In this document: one piece after another, positions 16,027-23,875 of the stretch | Layout: each line of letters starts with the position of its first letter | Numbering within the stretch: position 1 is the stretch's first letter | NCBI RefSeq assembly: GCF_036375055.1 | Contig: NZ_DASUSQ010000002.1 | Span: forward strand, 42,619 to 106,618 | DNA: 64,000 nucleotides | Reading direction: 5' to 3' | Source: Umezawaea sp036375055 | GTDB taxonomy: Bacteria > Actinomycetota > Actinomycetes > Mycobacteriales > Pseudonocardiaceae | The notes under the pieces: model-generated | Told to the model about the DNA's origin: nothing | The model's input: only the letters and a program-made list of their open reading frames with translations | Database searches by the model: none | Translations under genes and position numbers: made by a program

Positions 16027-16275
16027 TCACGTCCTTTGAGACTCGTTGTGCGCCAAAAACAAGAGCCCCGACACCATTGCTGGTGCGGGGCCCGCCTCCG
16101 ACCGATCACCCGAGCCGACGCGCGAACGCGTCAGGCAGAACGGCACGGTGGCCTTCTGCTGGGACCGGAACCCGGCCGCCTTGACGGCTGCACGGGTGGG
16201 AGCGGGGCTCCACTTGCCGCCCTCGCACGAACGAGGGCTGGTCGCGCCGTAAAGAGTAGCAGATGCGGTTGTCAA
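16027..16275 (-). promoter_or_regulatory. infC leader with attenuator-like terminator
   Basis: On the minus strand a perfect -35 (TTGACA, 16275-16270) precedes a weak -10 region and a leader of about 220 bases. It contains a 7-bp GCCCTCG/CGAGGGC hairpin (16219-16238). Near its 3' end is a 12-bp stem with one bulge (16065-16076 with 16081-16091), followed by a T-rich run (TCTTGTTTTTGG). This last element looks like an intrinsic terminator upstream of the coding region, that is, an attenuator. L20- or IF-3-dependent control is known in other phyla; the mechanism here is inference. Confidence 0.6.
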
Positions 16276-16320
16276 CCCCCGAATCGGCGACCCACTCGGG
16301 CGTCTTGCGACAATGGCGGG

Positions 16321-16662
16321 GTGACCGAGCAGCCCGAAGTCGACGTCCGCGACCTGTCCGAGGTGCCCAGCATCGAGGTGATCAGCAGGGCGGCCGTCAT
16401 GCTGCTGTCCGCCGCCGCCGAACGCCTCGGCCTGGCCGACGAGGATCCCGACACGAGCCCCCGCCGCGACCTCGACGAGGCGCGCAGGCTGATCACCGCG
16501 CTGGCCGGGTTGATCACCGCGTCGGTCGAGTACCTGGGACCGCACGCGGGGCCGTTGCGGGACGGGCTCCAGTCGGTGCAGCGGGCGTTCCGGGAGGCGT
16601 CGGTGGTGCAGGACGCGCCGGGCGCCGGACCGGGTGAGAAGTACACGGGTCCGGTGTACTGA
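16321..16662 (+). CDS. DUF1844 family protein
   Basis: 113 residues from the GTG at 16321. The conserved actinobacterial pattern is clear: DVRDLSEVPSIEVISRAAVML, LDEARRLITALAGLI, PLRDGLQSVQRAFREAS and the GPGEKYTGPVY end. It is soluble and mostly helical, function unknown. It is usually found divergent from infC, as here. A longer in-frame reading upstream is not used because it enters the infC leader. Confidence 0.88.
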   Translation: MTEQPEVDVRDLSEVPSIEVISRAAVMLLSAAAERLGLADEDPDTSPRRDLDEARRLITALAGLITASVEYLGPHAGPLRDGLQSVQRAFREASVVQDAPGAGPGEKYTGPVY

Positions 16663-17274
16663 CCGCTCGACCCCGACGACAGCAGGCAGTCGTCTGCATG
16701 CAGGCGGTCTGCGGGTGGGTTCGGTGACGCGAGCACCTGGATCACGAGGTGGGTCCGGTGAGGGCCTGGCGGCGGTAGACAGGGGCGAGGGTTCCGGGCC
16801 GGCTTGACGAGCGCTTGAGCTGAGCGCTTGAGCTGGGCGGGTGGACTGGGCGGGCGGGCTCGCGGGGGTCAAGATCGGCCTACAGCCGCACGACCAGCAT
16901 GCCCACAGGCCCCAGGCCAACGCGACGACCCGCTCACCCCTGGCGAACGGGCTCGCGTGGACTTGGATCGACTCACCGGCACAGCAACAAGCAGGCGCAC
17001 AGCCACCGATCAGCCTGCCGAGCAGTCGACCTCGGCGATTGGACCCGCGGAGTCCGGGACAGGCCTATCGGTGCATCGACTCCGGCGACGGTAGGCAGCC
17101 CGCATTCTCAGCCTTGCCTGCTGGCTCCAGACAGCGGTGAACAGGCTGACGCTCCAGCCCATCCCCCGTTTGATCCGCCCACAACGAACCTAGGCGCGCC
17201 CACTACTAGCCGACTGGATTTTGCATACAGAATTCCGTAGACCAGATACCGTAGGCCAAAGGCCGGCAGGCGGC
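16663..17274. other. Gene-free stretch with small repeats
   Basis: About 610 bases with no supportable gene. It holds two tandem copies of the 13-mer GAGCGCTTGAGCT (16809-16834). At the right end an AT-richer patch contains GCATACAG (17223-17230) and ATACCGTAG (17246-17254), which only partly resemble the ATAC-N-GTAT motif of the first cluster. An inverted repeat GTAGGCC/GGCCTAC (17251-17257 with 17272-17278) could end the minus-strand membrane gene. Confidence 0.5.
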
Positions 17275-17871
17275 CTACCCGCGAATGCCCAGCCGCGCCA
17301 ACCTGCGCGATGCCAGCGTCGCGATCACCTCGGGGTCCCCGCGCCGCCAGCCGTCCACCGGATCGCCGTCGAACCTCGCCAGCTGCGCGAGCGACATGGT
17401 GTTGAGCGCGTGCAGTGCCAGCAGGTCGGTGCGGCCCGTGTCGCGGAGCCGCCTGGCGGCGAACGCCCTGCGCGCGAACCGCACCCGCAGCGGCAGCCAG
17501 GTGATCAGCAGGAACACGACGGGCAGGACGATCAGCGCCACCGTCAGCCACAGGGCGACCGTCTCCACCGCCTCGATCTGCGAGCGGCCGACGTCGGACA
17601 GGGTCGTGCCCGCGTCGGTGCCCTTGCCCAGGGCGCCTGCCAGGTCGTCACCGACCACCGGCACGCGGCCCGCGCTGCCCGCCGCGTCGGAGAAGGCGTC
17701 GTGGACGCGGTTGCCCGCGCTGACCAGGCCGTCGCCGGGGGCTCGGGCGGCGAGGACGCCGTCCCGTGCGCCCAGCGCGAACCAGACCCAGAACGCGACC
17801 CAGCCGAGCGCCAGCACGTCGGCGATGACCTGACGGGTGAACCGCGCGGCGCCGTCCGCGTACCACTTCAT
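17275..17871 (-). CDS. Putative membrane protein
   Basis: 198 residues from the ATG at 17871 (MKWYADGAARFTRQV). Two transmembrane segments are visible: VLALGWVAFWVWFAL (about residues 19-35) and LWLTVALIVLPVVFLLITW (about 107-126). The loop between them would be extracytoplasmic and is Gly/Asp-rich. A basic cytoplasmic C-terminal region of about 70 residues follows (FARRAFAARRLRDTG, ALHALNTMSLAQLARF). Function unknown. It is divergent from the NB-ARC regulator 82 bases away, so the regulator may control it. Confidence 0.7.
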   Translation of the reverse strand: MKWYADGAARFTRQVIADVLALGWVAFWVWFALGARDGVLAARAPGDGLVSAGNRVHDAFSDAAGSAGRVPVVGDDLAGALGKGTDAGTTLSDVGRSQIEAVETVALWLTVALIVLPVVFLLITWLPLRVRFARRAFAARRLRDTGRTDLLALHALNTMSLAQLARFDGDPVDGWRRGDPEVIATLASRRLARLGIRG

Positions 17872-17952
17872 GCGCACCACTTCATGCGCAACGTCTATCA
17901 GCACAGCGGTTCGACGGGTAGCGCCGGGTGGCCGCCCGCTAATGTGCGGTCG

Positions 17953-20310
17953 GTGTCCACGACGTTCGGCGACCTGCTCCGCACCCACCGCGTCCGTTCC
18001 GCTCTGACGCAGGAGGAGTTGGCCGCCGGGTCCGGTGTGAGCGTGCGCGCGATCAGCGACATGGAGCGCGGTCGGGCGAAGGGGCCGCAGCGGCGGACGG
18101 TGGAGGCGCTGGCGCGGGTGCTCCGGCTCGACGGCGAGGAGCTGCGGGAACTGGTCGACACCGCGAAGGCCGGGCGGATGCGCCACCAGGCCCCGGCGGC
18201 GCCGTGGGCGCTGCCGCCGGACGTGCCGGACCTGACGGGGCGGGTCGAGGAGCTGCGGCGGCTGGAGCGGGTGGCGGCCGGGGGGCGGGCCACGGAGGTC
18301 GTCGTGGTGCACGGGCCGCCGGGCGCGGGCAAGACGACGCTGGTGGTGCACGCCGCGTACCGGTTGGCGGACCGCTTCCCGGACGGCTGCCTGTTCGTGA
18401 ACCTGCGCGGCATGGACGCGCGGCCGGTGCCGCCGGGCGAGGTCATGCACAAGGTGCTGCGGACGCTGGGGGTCGCGGAGGACCGGATCCCGGCGGTCGA
18501 CGAGGAGCGCGCCTCGCTGTACCGGGCGGAGCTGCGCGGGCGGTCGACGGCGCTGGTGCTGGACAACGCGGCCGACGAGGCGCAGGTGCGGCCCCTGCTG
18601 GCGACCGGGTCGTCGTCGCTGGTGCTGGTCACGTCGCGGCAGACCCTGGGGGGGCTGGAGGTGGGTACCAGGCTCGCGCTGGACGTGCTGTCGAGCGCGG
18701 AGTCCGTGCGGCTGCTGGGCGCGATCACCGGTCTGGAGCGGGTGTCCGCCGAACGGGCGGCGGCCGAACGGGTCGCCGACCTGTGCGGGCACCTGCCGCT
18801 GGCGCTGCGGATCGCGGGCAACCGGCTGGCGAGCAGACCGCGCTGGACGGTCGGGCACCTGGCCGAGCAGCTGGGCGACGAGGGGCGCAGGCTCAGCGCG
18901 CTCACGTCCGGCGACCTGCGGGTTCGGGCCGCTTTCCTGATGTCGTACCAGCACCTGAACGCGCGGGCGGCGCTGGTGTTCCGGCGGATGTCGCTGGTGC
19001 CCGGCGGGGACGTGACGCCCGCGCTGGTCGCGGTGGCGGCGGGGGTCGAGGAGGACGCGGCCGAGGAGACGCTGGAGGAGCTGGTCGACGCGAGCCTCGT
19101 GGAGGTGTCGGCGACCGCGGGCCGGTACGTGTGCCACGACCTGCTGCGGGTGTTCGCGCGGGAACGGCTGGGCGCGGACGAGACGGACGAGGCCGTCGAC
19201 GAGGCGCGGTGGCGGACGATCGACTGGCTGCTGCGCGAGGCGCGGGCGTCGGCGCGGGTGTTCGGGCCGAACGGGGCGGCCGGGGACCGGGAGAAGGCGG
19301 CGGCGTGGCTGCACCGGGAGACGGGCCACTGGATCGGCGCGCTGCGGTTGGCGCACGCCGCGCGGCGGCACCGGACGGTGCTGGACGTGGCGACGGCGAT
19401 GCACTGGTACTCCGACCAGCGCGGTGACGGCGTGCTGTGGCACGAGGTGTTCCGCTACGGCGTGGACGCGGCCCGCGCGCTCGGCAGCAGGCGCGACGAG
19501 GCCGTGCAGCTCAACTTCCTGTGCTGGACGCTGTGCGTGCTCCTGGACCAGCAGAACGCGGCGCTGGTGGTGCACGAGCAGGCGTGGGCGGCGGCGGTCG
19601 ACTGCGGTGACCCGCTGGAGCAGGCGTGGGCGCTGTACTACCGGTCGGCCATCGAACGGCGCCTGGGACGGTTGGACGAGGCGAGGGCGTTCGCCGTGCG
19701 GGCCGTGGAGGGGTTCGAGGCGGCGGGCGACGAGCTGTCGGTGCAGTTCGCCCTGTCGAACCTGGGGATCCTGCTGCACCTGTTCGGCCGGTACGCCGAG
19801 TCGGCCGAGGTGCACCGCAAGTGCGTGGCCTTCCACCGCGCCCGCGTCGAGGAGAAGCCGGACGGGCACGACCGCGAGACGCTGGCGGTGAACCTGCTGC
19901 GGCTGGCCGCGAACCTGATCGCGCTGCGGGACTGGGACGGGGCGCGCGCGGCGTCCGAGGAGGCGCTGGTGCTGGCGCGGTCGTCGCAGGCGCGCAACAC
20001 CGAGTCGGACGCGCTGTTCCGGCTCGGCGCGGTGCTGCACGGGCAGGGCGACGCGGCGGACGCGGTCGTGCGGCTGCGGGAGGCCGTGGCCGCGGTCAAC
20101 CCGATGCGCACGACGGCGCTGGTGGAGATGCTGGGCCTGCTCGCGACCGCGCACGACGACCTCGGCGAGCACGACCTGGCCAGGTCGTGCCGGTCGCGGG
20201 CGCTGGACATCTGCTCGCGGTCGGAGACCGCGACGACGCGCGCGTTCGCCGACGAGCTGCGCCGGGCGCTGGACGCCCCGCCCGAGGTGCGGCGCGACGG
20301 GCACGCGTGA
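17953..20310 (+). CDS. XRE-NB-ARC-TPR transcriptional regulator
   Basis: 785 residues from the GTG at 17953 (VSTTFGDLLRTHRVRSALT). Residues 5-70 are a Cro/C1-type helix-turn-helix (TQEELAAGSGVSVRAISDMERGR). The NB-ARC ATPase has its P-loop GPPGAGKTTL at 121-130, a Walker B-like ALVLDNAADE, the sensor LVTSRQ and the GLPL-like CGHLPLALRIAGNRLA. The C-terminal half is a TPR array. Such STAND regulators are common in actinomycetes and respond to unknown ligands. The nearest divergent gene is the membrane protein. Confidence 0.85.
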   Translation: MSTTFGDLLRTHRVRSALTQEELAAGSGVSVRAISDMERGRAKGPQRRTVEALARVLRLDGEELRELVDTAKAGRMRHQAPAAPWALPPDVPDLTGRVEELRRLERVAAGGRATEVVVVHGPPGAGKTTLVVHAAYRLADRFPDGCLFVNLRGMDARPVPPGEVMHKVLRTLGVAEDRIPAVDEERASLYRAELRGRSTALVLDNAADEAQVRPLLATGSSSLVLVTSRQTLGGLEVGTRLALDVLSSAESVRLLGAITGLERVSAERAAAERVADLCGHLPLALRIAGNRLASRPRWTVGHLAEQLGDEGRRLSALTSGDLRVRAAFLMSYQHLNARAALVFRRMSLVPGGDVTPALVAVAAGVEEDAAEETLEELVDASLVEVSATAGRYVCHDLLRVFARERLGADETDEAVDEARWRTIDWLLREARASARVFGPNGAAGDREKAAAWLHRETGHWIGALRLAHAARRHRTVLDVATAMHWYSDQRGDGVLWHEVFRYGVDAARALGSRRDEAVQLNFLCWTLCVLLDQQNAALVVHEQAWAAAVDCGDPLEQAWALYYRSAIERRLGRLDEARAFAVRAVEGFEAAGDELSVQFALSNLGILLHLFGRYAESAEVHRKCVAFHRARVEEKPDGHDRETLAVNLLRLAANLIALRDWDGARAASEEALVLARSSQARNTESDALFRLGAVLHGQGDAADAVVRLREAVAAVNPMRTTALVEMLGLLATAHDDLGEHDLARSCRSRALDICSRSETATTRAFADELRRALDAPPEVRRDGHA

Positions 20311-20314
20311 CGCG

Positions 20315-20347
20315 GACCGGGACCGCCACCGGAGGGCGGCCCCGGTC
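20315..20347. terminator. Bidirectional terminator
   Basis: A 13-bp inverted repeat with one mismatch (20315-20327 with 20335-20347, GACCGGGaCCGCC/GGCGGcCCCGGTC) lies between the convergent NB-ARC and RidA genes. Confidence 0.65.
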
Positions 20348-20353
20348 GTCGGG

Positions 20354-20737
20354 TCAGTCGCCGAGCACGGCCAGCGCGTCGATCTCCACCAGCAGGCCTG
20401 CCGGGAGGCCCACGTACACGGTCGTGCGGGCGGAGTACGGCTCGGTCATGAACTCGCCGTAGGCGTCGTTCATCTCGCCGAAGTGGGCGGTGTCGGTGAG
20501 GTACACGCGCAGCATCACGACGTCGTCGAAGCTCGCGCCCGCGGCCTCCAGCACGGTGGCCACGTTGCGCAGGGTCTGCGCGGTCTGCTCCTTCACCGTG
20601 TCGCCGACGATCGCACCGGTCTCGGCGTCGAACGCGACCTGACCGGCGACCTGGAGGATGTTGCCCTTGCGGACGGCCTGCGAGAACTTCGCGATGGGCT
20701 TGGGCGCGGAGTCGGTGTGGATCTCGATCTTCGGCAA
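20354..20737 (-). CDS. RidA/YER057c/UK114 family enamine/imine deaminase
   Basis: 127 residues from the TTG at 20737, chosen because AGAGG lies nine bases upstream and the length matches the family. Blocks seen include YSxAVRKGNILQVAGQ (here FSQAVRKG), GASFDDVVMLRVYLTD and the end ARTTVYVGLPAGLLVEIDALA with the substrate-anchoring Arg. RidA hydrolyses reactive enamines released by PLP dehydratases. This fits the D-amino-acid dehydratase-like enzyme in the same locus. The IclR regulator and KDG kinase lie upstream on the same strand, 13 bases and a 4-base overlap apart. Confidence 0.88.
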   Translation of the reverse strand: MPKIEIHTDSAPKPIAKFSQAVRKGNILQVAGQVAFDAETGAIVGDTVKEQTAQTLRNVATVLEAAGASFDDVVMLRVYLTDTAHFGEMNDAYGEFMTEPYSARTTVYVGLPAGLLVEIDALAVLGD

Positions 20738-20750
20738 GGTGGGAACCTCT

Positions 20751-21500
20751 CTAGTCGCGCGGCGTGTAGCCGCACTCGATGGACGCCGCTCGCGCCGTGG
20801 CGAGCAGGTTGGGCACGAGGGCCAGCAGGCCCTCGAGGTCGAGCAGCACCTTGGGGACGGACATCGAGACGGCCGCCACCACCTCACCGCGGGAGCCGCG
20901 GATCGGCGCGCCGATGCAGTGGATGAAGTCCTCGTGCTCGGAGTTGTCCATCGCGTACCCGCGGTCGCGCACGCGTTCCAGCTCGGCCAGGTACGCGGTG
21001 GGGTCGGTGATCGTGTTCGCGGTGAGCCTCGGGTACTCCATGGACTCGGCGATCTCGCGCCGCTTGGCCTCCGGCAGGTCCGCCAGCAGCACCTTCGCCA
21101 CGGCCGTGCAGTGCAGCGGCGCGCGGCGGCCGACGCGGGAGTACATGCGCATCGGGTGCGTGCTGTCGTACTTGTCGATGTAGATCACCTCGCCGCCCTC
21201 GTAGCTCGCGAGGTGGACGGTGTAGCCGGTGAGCGCGTTCAGCTCGCGCAGCGCGGCTTCGGCGCTGCGGCGGACGTCCCGCTCCTCCAGCGCGCGGTTG
21301 GCGAGGTCGAACAGCGCGGTGCCGAGCCGGTAGTGGTGCACGCCCTCGCGCTGCACGAACCGGTGCGACTCCAGGGTTCTCAGCAGCCTCAACGCGGTCG
21401 ACTTGTGCACGTCGACCACGCCGGACAGCTCCTCCAGCGTCTTGGGGCCGGTCGCGAGCTCGCCGACGAGCGTCAACGCGCGGTCCAGGCTCTGGCTCAT
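20751..21500 (-). CDS. IclR-family transcriptional regulator
   Basis: 249 residues. The N-terminal winged helix is at about 5-65 (LTLVGELATGPKTLEELSGVVDVHKSTALRLLRTLE). The effector domain follows, with the usual GFxCHTAVGKVLLA-like block here reading APLHCTAVAKVLLADLP. KdgR-type regulators of pectin and ketodeoxy-sugar-acid metabolism belong to this family. It overlaps the KDG kinase stop by four bases. It probably binds the 19-bp palindrome at 22549-22567 in the divergent promoter. Confidence 0.92.
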   Translation of the reverse strand: MSQSLDRALTLVGELATGPKTLEELSGVVDVHKSTALRLLRTLESHRFVQREGVHHYRLGTALFDLANRALEERDVRRSAEAALRELNALTGYTVHLASYEGGEVIYIDKYDSTHPMRMYSRVGRRAPLHCTAVAKVLLADLPEAKRREIAESMEYPRLTANTITDPTAYLAELERVRDRGYAMDNSEHEDFIHCIGAPIRGSRGEVVAAVSMSVPKVLLDLEGLLALVPNLLATARAASIECGYTPRD

Positions 21501-22468
21501 GGGCTCTCCCGTAGGTGCGCCGCAGCCCAGGTGGGCCCGTCGGCGTCGAGCAGCGGTCCGGTGACCGCGGCGGGCAGCGGCCGCCCGACGTCCTCGGTGG
21601 TCAACAGCACGGCGGCCGCCTGGAGGTGACCCGCACGCAGTCGCCTGGCCGGAGGGTTCCCGGCCAGGTGGGCGGCAAGATAACCCGCCGCGAACGCGTC
21701 ACCCGCGCCGACCGGCTCGACCACGTCCACGCGCAGCGCGGGCTGGTAGGTGTGGACGTCGCCCTCGACGAGCGTGGCGCCCCTCTCCCCCTGCTTCACG
21801 ACGATGCTCGCCGGGTCGGGGAGCAGGGCGCGCAGCTCGTGCGGGTCGCCGGTCCCCCACACCGCCTCGGCCTCGTCGGCACCGGCCAGGACCACGTCGG
21901 CGGCGTTGGCCAGCTCGCGCAGCACGGCCGGGTCGCGGTCGCGCCACAGCGCGGGCCGCCAGTTGAGGTCGAACGACACCAGGTGACCGTCCCGCGGTCC
22001 GGTCAGGACCTCCCGCAGCAGTGCGAGGCAGCTGTCGGACAGGGCCGCGGTGATGCCGCTTACGTGCACCAGCCGCACGTCCGCGAGGTCGACGCCGTCC
22101 AGCGCCCCCGGTCCCAGCGCCGAGGCGGCGGACCCCCGCCGGTAGTAGCGGACCGGGCTCCCCGAGGCGTCGGCCTCCTTCACGTACAGGCCCGTCGGCC
22201 GGTCCGGGTCGACGTGCACGGCGCTCACGTCCACGCCCGCGCCGCCGACCTCGTCCAGCACGGCGCGACCGAACGCGTCCGCGCCGACCGCGCTCACCCA
22301 CGAACTGGTGACGCCCAGTCGGGCGAGATGACAGGCCACATTGGACTCGGCGCCGCCGATCGCCCTGCTCCAGTGTCGTACGCCGTGCGCGGGACCGGGT
22401 TCGGCAGGCACCATCACGACCATCGTCTCGCCCAGGCAGACCACACCGCCCGCTTGTTCGAACCTCAT
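21497..22468 (-). CDS. kdgK: 2-keto-3-deoxygluconate kinase (PfkB family)
   Basis: 323 residues of the ribokinase/PfkB fold. The sugar-binding GGAESNVACHLARLG (about 38-52), the KDG-kinase-type PTGLYVKE and RYYRRGSAASAL blocks (91-117), VHVSGITAALS (134-144) and the catalytic PVGAGDAFAAGYL with D257 are all present. It would phosphorylate KDG to KDPG. First gene of the minus-strand kdgK-iclR-ridA operon, divergent from the dehydratase-like gene. No KDPG aldolase is in the window. Confidence 0.88.
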   Translation of the reverse strand: MRFEQAGGVVCLGETMVVMVPAEPGPAHGVRHWSRAIGGAESNVACHLARLGVTSSWVSAVGADAFGRAVLDEVGGAGVDVSAVHVDPDRPTGLYVKEADASGSPVRYYRRGSAASALGPGALDGVDLADVRLVHVSGITAALSDSCLALLREVLTGPRDGHLVSFDLNWRPALWRDRDPAVLRELANAADVVLAGADEAEAVWGTGDPHELRALLPDPASIVVKQGERGATLVEGDVHTYQPALRVDVVEPVGAGDAFAAGYLAAHLAGNPPARRLRAGHLQAAAVLLTTEDVGRPLPAAVTGPLLDADGPTWAAAHLRESP

Positions 22469-22548
22469 CCGCTTCTTTCCTCCGGACTTGCTCGTTGACG
22501 GCGGGTCAGGCGAATGTTACACACTTCAGCATCACATCGCGCAATAGC

Positions 22549-22567
22549 CGTTGCAAAATATGCAACG
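22549..22567. promoter_or_regulatory. Perfect 19-bp palindrome, probable IclR operator
   Basis: CGTTGCA-AAATA-TGCAACG has perfect 7-bp arms and a 5-base spacer. It sits 15 bases before the dehydratase-like start and in the shared 114-base control region of the two divergent operons. IclR-family proteins bind sites of this size and form. It also overlaps the Shine-Dalgarno approach of the plus-strand gene. Confidence 0.7.
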
Positions 22568-22582
22568 TGAGGAGCGAGACAC

Positions 22583-23866
22583 GTGCACTCCGCCGACATC
22601 GATCGGACCGCGGTAGCCGCGCTGCGCGCGGAACGCGTCGACTGGCAGTTCAAGGGCTTGCCGAGCTCGACGTTCGGCGCCACCGTGGGCGAGGTCGCCG
22701 ACCGGCGCCTCGACCTGTTCGCCGACGGCTTCGTCGGCCCGCTGGTGGTGCTCGACGCCGAAGCGCTGGAGCACAACCTCACGACGATGGCGGGGTGGTG
22801 CGCCAGGCACGGCGTCGCGCTGGCGCCGCACGGCAAGACCACGATGGCGCCGCAGCTGTTCGCCCGCCAGCTCGACCACGGCTCGTGGGCGATCACGGCG
22901 GCCAACGCCAGCCAGCTCAGGGTGTACCGGGCGTTCGGCGTGAGCCGGGTGCTGCTGGCCAACCAGCTCGTCGACCCCGCCGCGCTGCGGTGGCTGGCCG
23001 ACGAGCTGGCGGCCGACCCGGCGTTCGAGTTCACCTGCTGGGTGGACTCGGTGGCAGGGGTGCGGGCGATGACCGAGGCGCTGGGGTCCGCCTCCCGACC
23101 GGTCGACGTGCTCGTGGAGCTCGGCGCGACCGGCGGCCGGACCGGGGCGCGCGACGCGGACACCGCCGTCGCGGTGGCGCAAGCGGTTGCGGAGAGCCCG
23201 GCGCTGCGGCTCGTCGGCGTCGGCGGGTACGAGGGCGCGCTCGCGCACGACGCGTCCGAGCAGGCGAAGTCCACAGTGGACGCCTATCTTGACGCGGTGC
23301 GCGACCTGGTGCTGCGGCTGCACGGCGAGGGCCGGTTCGACGGCGTCGACCAGGTGATCGTCACGATCGGCGGCAGCGCGTACTTCGACCAGGTCGCCGC
23401 GGCGCTGACCCGGCCGTGGCCGGAGGACCTGCCGGTGCTGCCGGTGGTGCGCAGCGGCGCCTACGTGACGCACGACGACGGTTTCTACCGCGGCATCTCG
23501 CCGCTGGGCAGGACCGAGGGCGAGCAGCCGTTCCGGTCCGCGCTGCGGGCGTGGGCGCAGGTCACGTCGAAGCCGCAGGCCGACCTGGCGCTGCTGACGA
23601 TCGGCAAGCGCGACGCGTCGTTCGACGAGGGCCTGCCGGAGCCCCAGGTCGTGCGGTCGGCGGGGGTGGAACGGCCGCTGAGGGGCGCGACCGTGACGGC
23701 CCTGAACGACCAGCACGCGTTCCTGGCGATCGGCGACGACACCGTGGAGGTCGGGGACTGGATCGGGCTCGGCCTGTCCCACCCGTGCACCGTGTTCGAC
23801 AAGTGGCGGCTCATCCCCGTGGTCGACGGCACGACCGTCGTCGACCTCGTCCGGACCTACTTCTAG
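22583..23866 (+). CDS. PLP-dependent D-amino-acid dehydratase/aldolase (DSD1/D-threonine aldolase family)
   Basis: 427 residues, alanine-racemase-fold type III PLP enzyme. The PLP lysine is K85 in PHGKTTMAPQ. The divalent-metal ligands of D-serine dehydratases are H400 and C402 in GLSHPCTVFDKW. The family includes D-serine dehydratase, D-threonine aldolase and D-threo-3-hydroxyaspartate dehydratase. These act on beta-hydroxy D-amino acids and give keto acid plus ammonia, or glycine plus aldehyde. With KDG kinase and RidA beside it, deamination of a 2-amino sugar acid such as D-glucosaminate to KDG is a good hypothesis. GTG start, GAGGAG eight bases upstream. Confidence 0.85.
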   Translation: MHSADIDRTAVAALRAERVDWQFKGLPSSTFGATVGEVADRRLDLFADGFVGPLVVLDAEALEHNLTTMAGWCARHGVALAPHGKTTMAPQLFARQLDHGSWAITAANASQLRVYRAFGVSRVLLANQLVDPAALRWLADELAADPAFEFTCWVDSVAGVRAMTEALGSASRPVDVLVELGATGGRTGARDADTAVAVAQAVAESPALRLVGVGGYEGALAHDASEQAKSTVDAYLDAVRDLVLRLHGEGRFDGVDQVIVTIGGSAYFDQVAAALTRPWPEDLPVLPVVRSGAYVTHDDGFYRGISPLGRTEGEQPFRSALRAWAQVTSKPQADLALLTIGKRDASFDEGLPEPQVVRSAGVERPLRGATVTALNDQHAFLAIGDDTVEVGDWIGLGLSHPCTVFDKWRLIPVVDGTTVVDLVRTYF

Positions 23867-23875
23867 GGAGCAGGC

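Noticed and set aside
16027..16077. A 16-codon open frame (MVSGLLFLAHNESQRT) ending just before infC
   Set aside because: It could be a leader peptide, but no ribosome-binding site precedes it and its sequence is mostly the terminator hairpin and T-run.
17223..17254. Third copy of the ATAC-N-GTAT motif
   Set aside because: Only ATACCGTAG and an isolated GCATACAG are present; neither completes the palindrome and no pathway gene is adjacent.
17221..17952. Upstream in-frame extension of the NB-ARC regulator
   Set aside because: It lies antisense to a better-supported membrane protein gene and adds no domain; the helix-turn-helix begins right after the GTG at 17953.
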